Source: JARRNJ01 sp037385045 | Lineage (GTDB): Bacteria; Pseudomonadota; Gammaproteobacteria; JASBUN01 | Length of the DNA stretch: 19,460 nt | Direction of reading: 5' to 3' | NCBI GenBank assembly: GCA_037385045.1 | Contig: JARRNJ010000044.1 | Span: forward strand, 1 to 19,460 | In this document: in pieces, positions 1 through 7,655 of the stretch | Layout of the letters: each line of letters begins with the position of its first letter | How positions within the stretch are numbered: the first letter of the stretch is position 1 | Translations under genes and position numbers: made by a program | The notes under the pieces: generated by a model | The model's database searches: none | Seen by the model: the letters and a program-made list of their open reading frames with translations, nothing else | Told to the model about the DNA's origin: nothing

Positions 1-2
1 GC

Positions 3-110
3 ATGGATGTTCTGCGCAAATTAAGTGAGCAGGGTCACAACATGCCTGTGATCTTGATCACTGCCGAGGGCTCGGAAGAGGTTGCAGTAGATGCTTTTCG
101 TCTTGGTGTG
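3..110 (+). pseudogene. Fragment of a response-regulator receiver domain
   Basis: Frame 3 encodes about 36 residues that read like the middle of a CheY-type receiver domain: a helix ending in LRKLSEQG, then the strand PVILITAEGSEE with the conserved Thr that senses phosphorylation, then the helix EVAVDAFRLGV. In the family the next residues should be a D-Y-(x3)-K-P segment. Instead the frame turns at about base 111 into low-complexity translation antisense to the next gene. The upstream part, including the phospho-acceptor Asp, lies outside the window. The G+C content is visibly lower than in the neighbouring DNA. It may be a true gene remnant or a contig-edge chimera; it cannot encode a working receiver as it stands. 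Confidence 0.55.
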
Positions 111-943
111 CATCCCCGCTTGCGAACAGGCGGTGAGGTCGGCTGCGTCGGCCTCACCGCAAACAAGCGCCGCGCCGCCGCGTTGATGCCTCCAGGCAGC
201 CCACGGCCTTCGCGGTGCAGCTGTGCAACCTGTTCCGGAGACAACTCCACTGCCGCGGCGACACCGGCGCGTTCCAGACGGTATTTGACGTATTCGGCCG
301 TCTCCGCTGCCGTCAGCGGCGCCAGACGCACCACCTGCAGTTTTCCCGATGGCGGCAACGGCCCGCGGCCGGTCACCAGCGTACCCTCCAGCCCCGGTTC
401 GCTGAGCAGCAGGATGTGCCACGCGGCCGCCTGGTCCTGCGGCGCGCCGCCCAGCCCGATCACCGCCGCCAACGCATCGAGGCCCAACACCTGCGCATCA
501 TCGACCACCAGCAGCGGCACGCGGTCACTGCGCCGCAGTTCCCCCGCGCGTTCAATCAGCAGGTGGGTCATGGCAACGTCGCCGCAGTCGGTGGGTAGCT
601 CGCAGCACTGGGCGATCTGTTTCAACACTCCACCGGCCGACAACCCGGGTGCCGGTGCAACTCGGCAGATCTGCCAACGATCCGCGCCGCGCCGCGCCAG
701 CTGCTCCAGCAATGTCGTCTTGCCGCTGCCGTCAGGGCCAACCACGAGCACCATCAGGTCGCTGGAGTCGATGAGGTGCTGAAGCAGGTGCAGGCGCGCG
801 ACGAAATCGGCGCCCTGAAAACAGTCGGCGCCCGCCGGTTCCGACGAGAAGACGCCCGCCGGCTCAGGCGGTCGATCACTAGCGGTCGTCAACGAAAGCG
901 CTCCCCGCGCTGAACGCGCATTTGCGCCGGCTGGCGCATGCAT
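35..943 (-). CDS. DamX-like AAA ATPase, C-terminus lost at junction
   Basis: This encodes the P-loop ATPase part of the DamX/ExeA-like family that sits after aroB in many gammaproteobacteria. Walker A is GPDGSGKT (residues 69-76) and Walker B is LLVVDDAQ (144-151). The motif GLPGGINAAARRL (248-260) matches the end of the ATPase domain. Family members usually go on to a transmembrane segment and a C-terminal SPOR domain that binds denuded septal peptidoglycan; none is present here. Residues up to about 276 look authentic. The last ~26 are antisense to the receiver fragment at 3-110, so the true C-terminus is missing. The ATG at 943 has GGAG four bases upstream and lies 13 bp after the WGR-like gene, so it is probably cotranscribed. 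A cell-envelope or division role is inferred from the family. Confidence 0.7.
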   Translation of the reverse strand: MHAPAGANARSARGALSLTTASDRPPEPAGVFSSEPAGADCFQGADFVARLHLLQHLIDSSDLMVLVVGPDGSGKTTLLEQLARRGADRWQICRVAPAPGLSAGGVLKQIAQCCELPTDCGDVAMTHLLIERAGELRRSDRVPLLVVDDAQVLGLDALAAVIGLGGAPQDQAAAWHILLLSEPGLEGTLVTGRGPLPPSGKLQVVRLAPLTAAETAEYVKYRLERAGVAAAVELSPEQVAQLHREGRGLPGGINAAARRLFAVRPTQPTSPPVRKRGCTPRRKASTATSSEPSAVIKITGML

Positions 944-956
944 CCGGCTCCGTCGC

Positions 957-1208
957 TCATACGCCGGTATCCCCCTGGGCGAACACCACCCGATATCCGC
1001 GCTTGACCTGGGCGTCGCGTGCGCGCATCAAAGCCTGCACCGCGGCATCCCGGGCGGAAAAGTGCTCACGGCTTACCCGCCCCGGGGAGCCCTGGTAGCC
1101 GGATTCCTTCACCAGCGTCCACCCCTCGAGCAAATCCTCCTGCAGGTGCAGATGGAAAAACCTCGGAGGCCGGTCCTCCAGCGGCGGCGTCTGCATGTAA
1201 ATGCGCAT
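957..1208 (-). CDS. Small WGR-domain-like protein
   Basis: This 83-residue protein is about the length of a single WGR domain. It contains the strand FFHLHLQEDLLEGWTLVKE, a Gly-rich turn (SGYQGSPGRV), an alpha-helix rich in Ala/Arg (ARDAAVQALMRARDAQV) and an ending KRGYRVV, in the order seen in WGR domains. The eponymous Trp-Gly-Arg is here Ser-Gly-Tyr, so the match is by overall pattern. WGR domains occur in PARPs and in many small bacterial proteins, and in PARPs they contact DNA; the role here is unknown. The start at 1208 has GAGG four bases upstream, and an alternative ATG lies at 1196. It follows dgt by 82 bp and precedes the DamX-like gene by 13 bp, which suggests a shared transcript. 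Confidence 0.6.
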   Translation of the reverse strand: MRIYMQTPPLEDRPPRFFHLHLQEDLLEGWTLVKESGYQGSPGRVSREHFSARDAAVQALMRARDAQVKRGYRVVFAQGDTGV

Positions 1209-1290
1209 AATGCCTCAGCTATACGCTTGCGGGCTACCGGCACCGCGCGACAGCGCCAGGGACTCTGGCGGCCAGCCAGCGCAACCGCCC

Positions 1291-2442
1291 CTATGTTGAC
1301 TGTTTGGGATCAAACAGCCGCTCGTAATCGGCAATGGCGAAGCGGTCTGTCATTCCCGCAATATAGTCGGCGACGGCGCGTGCACGCCCGCGCTCACCGA
1401 GTTCCCGATCGGCTTCGCGCACCTTCTGCAGCGCATCGGGCGGCAGGAGTGCGGGTTCCGAAGTGAACGCTTCGAACAACGACTGCACGACCCGGGTCGC
1501 CTTGGAAGTCATCCGCAACACCCGGTAATGGCGGTACAGATGTCGGCGCAGGAAGCGCTTCAGGTCCTGGTTCTGCCGGCGCATATCGTCGCTGAAGCTG
1601 ATCAGGGCGGAGCCGGCCGCGCGCACGTCATCGATAGTGGCGGGCGTGCATTCCGCAAGCGCCCCGGAGCTGGTCTCGATCAGGTCCACGGCCTGCCGGT
1701 TGATCATTCGCCGCACCACTTCATGGGTGGTGCGCCGCTCGCTGAGATCCGGATAGATGCGCTTCACCTCGGCATATTGTTCGTTGAACAGCTGGATCTC
1801 CGCCAGTTGCTCCTTGCTGATCAATCCCGAACGCAGTCCATCGTCGACGTCGTGACTATTGTAGGCGATCTCATCCGCCAGGTTGGTCAGCTGGGCCTCG
1901 AGGCTGGGATGGGTTCCCTCCGTGAAACGCCGGCCGACGTCTCCCATTTCCTCCGCCTTTCCCGGTGAGCAATGCTTGAGGATGCCTTCGCGGCTCTCGA
2001 ACGTCAGATTCAGTCCCTGGAACTCGGCGTACTTCTCCTCAAGCTCGTCCACCACGCGCAACGACTGCAGATTGTGCTCGAACCCCCCGTAATCACGCAT
2101 GCAGGTATTGAGCGCATCCTGTCCCGCGTGCCCGAACGGCGTATGGCCGAGGTCGTGGGCCAGCGCGATGGCCTCGGTGAGGTCCTCGTTGAGACGCAGG
2201 GCGCGGGCAATAGAGCGGGCAATCTGGGCGACTTCAATGGAGTGGGTCAGGCGGGTACGGTACAGGTCGCCCTCGTGGTTGACGAAGACCTGGGTCTTGT
2301 ATTCCAGGCGTCGGAAGGCGGCGCTATGGATGATGCGGTCCCGGTCCCGTTGATACTCGCCCCGGTGCGCGGGCGGCGGTTCGGCGAAACGGCGGCCGCG
2401 GGAAGTCGCTTCGTGGGCCGCATAGGGAGCGAGAGATGCCAT
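1291..2442 (-). CDS. dgt: dGTP triphosphohydrolase (HD domain)
   Basis: This predicts a deoxyguanosinetriphosphate triphosphohydrolase, which releases deoxyguanosine and tripolyphosphate from dGTP (often other dNTPs too) and so tunes dNTP pools in the cytoplasm. Counting from the ATG at 2442 it has 383 residues. HD-superfamily metal ligands are visible: His67 in TRLTHSIEV, His96-Asp97 in AHDLGHTPFGHAG, and Asp190 in LADEIAYNSHD. The N-terminal YQRDRDRIIHSAAFRRL is typical of the shorter dGTPase-like subfamily. The frame is open further upstream to a TTG at 2487, but that start would overlap aroB by 37 bp and has a GGAGG only one base away, so the ATG is preferred. It lies 8 bp after the aroB stop, so the two are probably cotranscribed. 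Confidence 0.9.
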   Translation of the reverse strand: MASLAPYAAHEATSRGRRFAEPPPAHRGEYQRDRDRIIHSAAFRRLEYKTQVFVNHEGDLYRTRLTHSIEVAQIARSIARALRLNEDLTEAIALAHDLGHTPFGHAGQDALNTCMRDYGGFEHNLQSLRVVDELEEKYAEFQGLNLTFESREGILKHCSPGKAEEMGDVGRRFTEGTHPSLEAQLTNLADEIAYNSHDVDDGLRSGLISKEQLAEIQLFNEQYAEVKRIYPDLSERRTTHEVVRRMINRQAVDLIETSSGALAECTPATIDDVRAAGSALISFSDDMRRQNQDLKRFLRRHLYRHYRVLRMTSKATRVVQSLFEAFTSEPALLPPDALQKVREADRELGERGRARAVADYIAGMTDRFAIADYERLFDPKQST

Positions 2443-2450
2443 GGCCCGGA

Positions 2451-3557
2451 TCAGGTCGGCGCCGCGTGAGCCTGTGGAGTGGCGCAAACCTCCCCCAGCA
2501 TGGTCTGCAACACCTGCTGATCGAACTCATCCGTCACCATAGCGTTGCCAATTCCCTTGAGCAGCACCAGGCGCAGGCGGCCGTCCAGGACCTTCTTGTC
2601 GACCGCCATCAGTTCCAGGAAGCGCTGCGCACTCATGGTCGACGGCGGCTGCACCGGCAGCCCGGCGCGCTGGAACAAGTCTCGGATGCGTGTCACCGTC
2701 TCCGACGTCAGCCAGCCGAGACGCGCCGAAAGATCCGCCGCCATACACGTGCCGGCGGCCACCGCTTCGCCATGCAGCCACACGCCATACCCGGCGCCGG
2801 TCTCGATAGCGTGACCGAACGTATGTCCGAGGTTAAGCAGCGCCCGCTGCCCGCGCTCCAGCTCGTCGGCGGCCACCACCCGGGCCTTGTTGCGGCAGGA
2901 GCGCTCAATCGCCGCAGCCAGAGCCTCAGGGTCCCGTTCGAGCAAGCGCTCCACGTGCTGCTCCAACCACTGGAAAAACTCCGGATCCCGGATCAGGCCG
3001 TATTTGATCACTTCCGCGATCCCGGCACTCAACTGCCGATCGTCCAGGGTGTTGAGCGTGCCGGTGTCGGCGACGACGCAGCGCGGCTGGTAAAAAGCCC
3101 CGATCATGTTCTTGCCCAGAGCATGGTTGACGCCGGTCTTGCCGCCCACCGACGAATCCACCTGTGCCAGCAACGTGGTCGGAACCTGAACGAAGGCGAC
3201 ACCGCGCTGATAGCAGGCCGCGGCGAATCCGGCAATGTCACCCACCACCCCGCCGCCGAGGGCGAGCACCGTGGCCGTGCGGTTGAAGCGCTTGCCCAAC
3301 AGCGCATCGAACACCAGGTTGACCGTCTCCAACGTTTTGTATTGCTCTCCGTCGGGAAGAATGACCGATTCACACGCAAGCGCCTGCAGCCCGCGCCGGC
3401 ATTGCTCCAGGTACAGCGGCGCTACCGTTTCATTGGTCACGATCATGACCTGGTGCCCGCCGATATGCGGCGCGAGATATTGCGGGTCGCCCAGCAGCCC
3501 GGCGCCGATGTAGATCGGATAGCTGCGGTCGCCCAATTCCACCGTGAGCGTGTTCAT
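2451..3557 (-). CDS. aroB: 3-dehydroquinate synthase
   Basis: AroB converts DAHP to 3-dehydroquinate, the second step of the shikimate pathway, using NAD+ and a divalent metal in the cytoplasm. The 368-residue length is normal. The NAD-binding GGGVVGD is at 101-107. The conserved block from FVQVPTTLLAQVDSSVGGKT to KNMIGAFYQP (122-158) is intact, and the metal ligands are visible as Glu182 (AEVIKYG), His245 (LNLGHTFGHA) and His262 (LHGEAVAAG). The ATG at 3557 matches the family N-terminus (MNTLTVELGDRSYPI), although the Shine-Dalgarno is weak. It lies 59 bp after aroK, the classic aroK-aroB pairing, and dgt follows 8 bp after its stop. Confidence 0.97.
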   Translation of the reverse strand: MNTLTVELGDRSYPIYIGAGLLGDPQYLAPHIGGHQVMIVTNETVAPLYLEQCRRGLQALACESVILPDGEQYKTLETVNLVFDALLGKRFNRTATVLALGGGVVGDIAGFAAACYQRGVAFVQVPTTLLAQVDSSVGGKTGVNHALGKNMIGAFYQPRCVVADTGTLNTLDDRQLSAGIAEVIKYGLIRDPEFFQWLEQHVERLLERDPEALAAAIERSCRNKARVVAADELERGQRALLNLGHTFGHAIETGAGYGVWLHGEAVAAGTCMAADLSARLGWLTSETVTRIRDLFQRAGLPVQPPSTMSAQRFLELMAVDKKVLDGRLRLVLLKGIGNAMVTDEFDQQVLQTMLGEVCATPQAHAAPT

Positions 3558-3616
3558 GAGTACGATTTTATCGGTTTCTCAGCCGTCGCGCAGCTTCGTG
3601 CGCGCCGCCCCGGGCG

Positions 3617-4222
3617 TCAGCGCTGCCCGGTCGTCGGATCGCCGGGCCCGGACGACCGGGAGGCTTTCCCGCGACGCGAGCGCGGCTTTTGATCCTGGAC
3701 CTTGGGGCGCAGCCCGAGGCGGCGCAGGATTTCCTGCACGACGCTGTGCACCGAGCGGCCGTCGGTCTCGACCACCAGATCAGCGATCTCACGGTACAAC
3801 GGATCGCGCGCGGCCAGCAGATCCTCCAACCGGGCCCGGGGATTCTCGGTCTGCAGCAGCGGGCGGCTCTGGTCGCGGGAGGTGCGGGCGAGCTGCTGGT
3901 TGACGGACGCATGGAGGTATATGACCGTGCCGCCCGCGGCAAGGCGCGAGCGGTTGTCGGCATCGAGGACGGCGCCGCCGCCGGTGGCCAGCACCACGCC
4001 GTCGAGCTGCACCAGGCGCTCGATCATGCGGCTTTCCCGGGCGCGGAAGCCGGCCTCCCCCTCCAGCTCGAAAATCAGGGGGATAGCCGCTCCGGTACGT
4101 CGTTCGATTTCCCGGTCGCTGTCGTGGAAGGTCAGGTGGAGGCTCTGGGCCAGCTTGCGCCCGACGGTGGATTTGCCGGCGCCCATGGGCCCGACCAGGT
4201 AGAGGTTCCCGACTGGCTTCAT
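3617..4222 (-). CDS. aroK: Shikimate kinase with basic C-terminal tail
   Basis: AroK phosphorylates shikimate at the 3-hydroxyl with ATP, the fifth shikimate-pathway step. Counting from the ATG at 4222 it has 201 residues. The P-loop GPMGAGKST is at 11-19, the substrate-binding DSD pair at Asp34/Asp36, the GGG of the shikimate site at 81-83, and the lid Arg in SRPLL at 120. A GTG at 4240 would add six residues but lacks a good ribosome site; the MKPVGNLYLVG start fits the family better. Residues from about 175 on form an extra basic, Ser/Gly-rich tail (KPRSRRGKASRSS) beyond the usual ~173-residue enzyme; it is probably disordered. The gene starts only ~35 bp after the T-tract of the pilQ terminator, so how it is transcribed is unclear. 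Confidence 0.95.
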   Translation of the reverse strand: MKPVGNLYLVGPMGAGKSTVGRKLAQSLHLTFHDSDREIERRTGAAIPLIFELEGEAGFRARESRMIERLVQLDGVVLATGGGAVLDADNRSRLAAGGTVIYLHASVNQQLARTSRDQSRPLLQTENPRARLEDLLAARDPLYREIADLVVETDGRSVHSVVQEILRRLGLRPKVQDQKPRSRRGKASRSSGPGDPTTGQR

Positions 4223-4255
4223 GGGCAGCAGGTATGCCACCCCGGGACGGCAAAA

Positions 4256-4296
4256 TCAAGCAAAAACAACCCCGGGCCGACGGCGTCGGCCCGGGG
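4256..4296 (-). terminator. Intrinsic terminator after pilQ
   Basis: A perfect 12-bp inverted repeat (CCCCGGGCCGAC at 4270-4281 and its complement at 4285-4296) encloses a three-base loop. Read on the minus strand the stem is followed directly by the T-rich run TTGTTTTTGCTTGAT (bases 4269 down to about 4255). The hairpin begins 21 bp after the pilQ stop codon. This is a textbook Rho-independent terminator for the pilMNOPQ transcript, lying just upstream of aroK. Confidence 0.88.
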
Positions 4297-4317
4297 CACA
4301 GTTCCCGCTGCGGCGCG

Positions 4318-6471
4318 CTAGCGCGTGGCGGCGTTGAGCTGCTGCTTGATGATCTTCGGGGTGATGAACACCAGCAGCTCCGACTTGCTGTTGGAGTGGC
4401 TGTTGCGCCGGAACAGATGTCCGACCACGGGCAGATCGCCAAAGAACGGCACCCGCGTGGTCTGGTACTGCTTGGTGTGCTCGTAAACGCCGCCCAATAC
4501 CACCGTTTCACCGTTGTCCACCAGCACCTGGGTGTTGATGGCGCGGGTGTTGATCGGCGGCACGCCCTGCACCGCGCGGGTGAAGTCGGCGTCGTCCTTG
4601 TTGATCCCGAGGTCCAGGATCACGCGATCATCGGGCGTGATCTGGGGCGTGACCTTGAGCGACAGCACCGCCTTCTTGAACTGCACCGAGGTGGCGCCGC
4701 TGGAGGTCGCCTGCTGATAGGGAATTTCCACGCCCTGTTCGATCAGCGCCTCTTTCTGGTTGGCGGTGATGACCCGCGGGCTGGACACGATCTCGCCGCG
4801 GCCTTCCGCCTGCATGGCCGACAGCTCCAGGGTCAGCAGGCTATTGCCGATCTTGCCCACGGCCAGGCCCAGGCGGGCGGCACTGGCATCAGCTACACCC
4901 AGATCGACGATCAGGTTGCTGCCGTTGGTGAATGACGACCCCGGATCCAGGGACGTGTCCGGCGAGTTGGTGCCGCCGACGACGATGCGGTTCTGGTTGT
5001 TGTTGTAGTAATTGCTGCCCGAGAGACCGAACTTGACGCCCAGGTCCCTGCTGAAGTCGTCAGTGGCGATGACGATGCGCGACTGGATCAGCACCTGCCG
5101 CACCGGGATATCGAGCCTGGCGATCAGCTTGCGGATCGCGTCCAGCTGTTCGGCGGTATCCCGCACCATGAGGGTGTTGGTGCGCTCGTCCAGCGTGATG
5201 TTGCCGCGTTTGGACAACAGCGAGTTCTGCTTGGCCTTGATCAGCTTGGCGAGATCGGTCGCCTTGGCGTAATTGATCTGGAACCATTCCGTACGCAGCG
5301 GCGCCAACTCCTGGATCTGCTGTTTGGCTTCCAGCTCCAGCTTCTCGCGGGCCGCCAGTTCCTGGCTCGGCGCCACCAGGATCACGTTGCCCGTACGGCG
5401 CATGGCCAGGCCCTTGGTCTTGAGGATGATATCCAGCGCCTGGTCCCAGGGTACGTTCTTGAGCCGCAGCGTGATATTGCCCTTGACGCTGTCGCTGACC
5501 ACCATGTTCAGGCCGGTGAAGTCAGCCAGCAACTGCAGTACGGCACGCACCTCGATGTTCTGGAAGTTGAGCGACAAGCGCTGGCCGGTGTATTGCTGCT
5601 TTTCACGCGCCTTCTTTTCCTTGGGCGTGAGCGGCTTGACCTCAACCGTGTAGACGTCGTCCGACTGGTAAGCCAACTGATCGTACTGGCCGCTGCTCGG
5701 CTTGATCACCATGCGCACGTTGTCTCCCTTGGCGTAGGTGTCGATACTGTTGACGGGCGTGCCGAAGTCGGTGACGTCGAGGCGCCGCTCCAGGCGCTCG
5801 GGGAGATTGGTATTCATGAAATCCAGCACGATGTTCTTGCCCTGCTGGCTCATGTTCACCGGGGTCGAGGGATCCGACAGCGAAACGATGATGCGCGCCT
5901 CGCCGCCCTTGCCGCGGCGGAAATCGATGTTCTTGATTCCGTGGTTAGTGCCGCTGGTCGAGGACATCGCCGTCGACGATGCAGCAACCTTGGCCCCGCT
6001 GGCGCCGCCGGCTTTACCCAGGGTCACGAAGATCTTGTTGCCGCTGACCCGCGTCTCGTAGGGCACCATTTCCGCCAGGTTCAGCACGATGCGCGTGCGC
6101 CCCCGCGCCTCCACGGTGTTGAGGCTGCGGGCCACGCCGATGCCGATGGTGCGGTTGCGTTGCTTCAGGGCGTTGTGCGTGTCGGCAAGGTCAAGCGCGA
6201 TGCGCGCCGGATTGTCGATGGTGAAGCTGACCGGATTCGGCGCCTGATGCGCCATGGTCAGGGTCAACTGCACGCGGTCGCCCGGCAGCGACGAGATGGA
6301 GATGTCCCGCAACTCATTGGCCTGGGCCGCCGCGGCCGTACCGCCCAGTGTCTGTAGGCACATCAAAGCAAACAGGAGGCCCTGCACCAGCCGCAGCCAA
6401 GGGGTAGCCCTGAGCCGGCCGGCGCGCGGCCCGGCGGGGTTGGTGTAGGTATCGAATACTGTGTTCGTCAT
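4318..6471 (-). CDS. pilQ: Type IV pilus secretin PilQ
   Basis: PilQ forms the multimeric outer-membrane pore through which the type IV pilus passes. The 717 residues begin with a signal peptide (hydrophobic run ~26-48, cleavage near AAAAQA at 46-51). Two AMIN-type beta domains follow (about 54-152 and 177-281) that bind peptidoglycan in the family. Next come the STN/N0 domain and N1 region (about 295-470, including LSLNFQNIEVRAVLQLLADF) and the secretin beta domain (about 475-717), with the signature VPFFGDLPVVGHLF followed by SELLVFITPKII at the end. The ATG at 6471 follows a G-rich ribosome site (GGGGGG). It is the last gene of pilMNOPQ, 21 bp after pilP, and is closed by the terminator at 4256-4296. 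Confidence 0.96.
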   Translation of the reverse strand: MTNTVFDTYTNPAGPRAGRLRATPWLRLVQGLLFALMCLQTLGGTAAAAQANELRDISISSLPGDRVQLTLTMAHQAPNPVSFTIDNPARIALDLADTHNALKQRNRTIGIGVARSLNTVEARGRTRIVLNLAEMVPYETRVSGNKIFVTLGKAGGASGAKVAASSTAMSSTSGTNHGIKNIDFRRGKGGEARIIVSLSDPSTPVNMSQQGKNIVLDFMNTNLPERLERRLDVTDFGTPVNSIDTYAKGDNVRMVIKPSSGQYDQLAYQSDDVYTVEVKPLTPKEKKAREKQQYTGQRLSLNFQNIEVRAVLQLLADFTGLNMVVSDSVKGNITLRLKNVPWDQALDIILKTKGLAMRRTGNVILVAPSQELAAREKLELEAKQQIQELAPLRTEWFQINYAKATDLAKLIKAKQNSLLSKRGNITLDERTNTLMVRDTAEQLDAIRKLIARLDIPVRQVLIQSRIVIATDDFSRDLGVKFGLSGSNYYNNNQNRIVVGGTNSPDTSLDPGSSFTNGSNLIVDLGVADASAARLGLAVGKIGNSLLTLELSAMQAEGRGEIVSSPRVITANQKEALIEQGVEIPYQQATSSGATSVQFKKAVLSLKVTPQITPDDRVILDLGINKDDADFTRAVQGVPPINTRAINTQVLVDNGETVVLGGVYEHTKQYQTTRVPFFGDLPVVGHLFRRNSHSNSKSELLVFITPKIIKQQLNAATR

Positions 6472-6492
6472 TGCGTGTTTCCCCCCCTGGGA

Positions 6493-7059
6493 TTAATCGC
6501 TTAGTGCTACAGAGGCTGGACGTTCGATGTAGTTACCGTCACCGAGTCCGTCGGGCACAATTTCCATGAGATCCACCTTGTTTTCGGTAATCCGGATGAT
6601 CTTGCCGTCGTTCTGGCCCATGTAATTGCCGACCGTGACGCGATGTATGGTCCCGTCTTTGGTGGCAATGAGCGCCCAGGTCGTGCCACCCTGCTCCAGG
6701 GTGCCGACCATCCGCAGGGAATCCAGCGGAAAGGCCTCGAGCGCCTCTTTCGGGCGATTCTTGTCGGGGCGCGGACCGCCCGCCGCCTGTTTGCTCGACT
6801 TCGCCGGCTGATTGAATGCGATCGGCGCGAACGGATCACGCAGGGCCGAGTCCGTGTATTTGAATGTTTCATGAGGCTTGATCTCGGGCAGCGGCGGCGG
6901 CGGCCTCCTGGGCGCCTGTTTGGCCTTCTGCACGAAGGCATGCAGGTCGCTCATGTCACGGCTGCACGCGGCCATGCCCAGCGCCAGCACGCCGATCAAC
7001 ACCAGGCGCAGGAACGTCGCAAACGGGTTGCCTGATCGAAGTGAAGTAAGCGAATTCAT
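6493..7059 (-). CDS. pilP: Type IV pilus assembly lipoprotein PilP
   Basis: PilP is the inner-membrane lipoprotein that links the PilN/PilO heterodimer to the PilQ secretin across the periplasm. The 188 residues start with a lipoprotein signal (FLRLVLIGVLALGMAAC) with the lipid-accepting Cys at residue 32; Met at -3 is slightly unusual. A Pro-rich linker follows (APRRPPPPLPEIK, about 49-61), then the FKYTDSALRDPFAPI segment and the C-terminal beta domain (LRMVGTLEQGG ... VTVGNYMGQNDGKIIRI). The ATG at 7059 overlaps the pilO TGA by four bases (ATGA), so translation is probably coupled. The same frame stays open far upstream through pilO, but the signal sequence fixes the start here. Confidence 0.94.
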   Translation of the reverse strand: MNSLTSLRSGNPFATFLRLVLIGVLALGMAACSRDMSDLHAFVQKAKQAPRRPPPPLPEIKPHETFKYTDSALRDPFAPIAFNQPAKSSKQAAGGPRPDKNRPKEALEAFPLDSLRMVGTLEQGGTTWALIATKDGTIHRVTVGNYMGQNDGKIIRITENKVDLMEIVPDGLGDGNYIERPASVALSD

Positions 7060-7655
7060 TTGCCAGCTTCCTCCTCTTCGGTCAGGTACCGGTAGGTCTT
7101 GGCCACTGCGGTCATCACCAGCTTGTTCTTTTCCTTGGCTTCCGAGGAAATGTGAATGTTGTGCAAGGTGACGATCCGGGGCAGTGCGGCGACGCCGCTC
7201 ACGAAGTTGCCGAACTGGTGGAAGGTACCCGTGACGCGGATCTGGATCGGCAGCTCCGCGTAGAAGTCCTTCTTGACCTCGGGACCCGGCTGAAACAGCT
7301 GGAACTGCAGGCCGGCGGCCAGCCCCGTTTGTGAAATATCCACCAGCAGGCCAGCCACCTCGGTCTTGTTGGGCAATTGGCGCTTCATCTCGCCGAAGGA
7401 CTGGCGCATTTCGTCGAGCTGCCGCTTGTAGGCCGCCAGGTTCGACGCCTTGGCGGCCTTGATCTGCACCGTCTGCTTGAGGCTCGCTTCCTTGGACTCG
7501 AGCCCCTGCAGGGTTTCGTACTGGTGGCGCGTATCGAACCAGTAGACCCCCAGGATGACGGCGGCGCACAGCACCGCGACCACGACCGCCTTGGCCGAAG
7601 CCGGCCAGCTGCCGACGTTGCTGAAATCCAGTTCGTTCAGTTCCGACAGGTTCAT
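7056..7655 (-). CDS. pilO: Type IV pilus assembly protein PilO
   Basis: PilO is a bitopic inner-membrane protein that dimerises with PilN and carries PilP. The 199 residues show a short cytoplasmic N-terminus, one transmembrane helix at about 22-40 (AVVVAVLCAAVILGVYWF), a coiled-coil region (about 45-95) and a periplasmic ferredoxin-like domain. That domain includes the family motif GLAAGLQFQLFQPG and the segment ELPIQIRVTGTFHQFGNFVSGVAALPRIVTL. Its ATG overlaps the pilN stop by four bases (ATGA) and its own stop overlaps the pilP start the same way, so the three genes form a tightly coupled translational block. Confidence 0.95.
   Translation of the reverse strand: MNLSELNELDFSNVGSWPASAKAVVVAVLCAAVILGVYWFDTRHQYETLQGLESKEASLKQTVQIKAAKASNLAAYKRQLDEMRQSFGEMKRQLPNKTEVAGLLVDISQTGLAAGLQFQLFQPGPEVKKDFYAELPIQIRVTGTFHQFGNFVSGVAALPRIVTLHNIHISSEAKEKNKLVMTAVAKTYRYLTEEEEAGK

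Noticed and set aside
1254..1270. Hairpin CGCCAG-GGACT-CTGGCG between dgt and the WGR-like gene
   Set aside because: The stem is only six bp and no T-tract follows on either strand, so it is not supported as a terminator.
2436..3692. 418-codon open frame on the plus strand opposite aroB
   Set aside because: Antisense to intact aroB; composition and lack of motifs mark it as a shadow.
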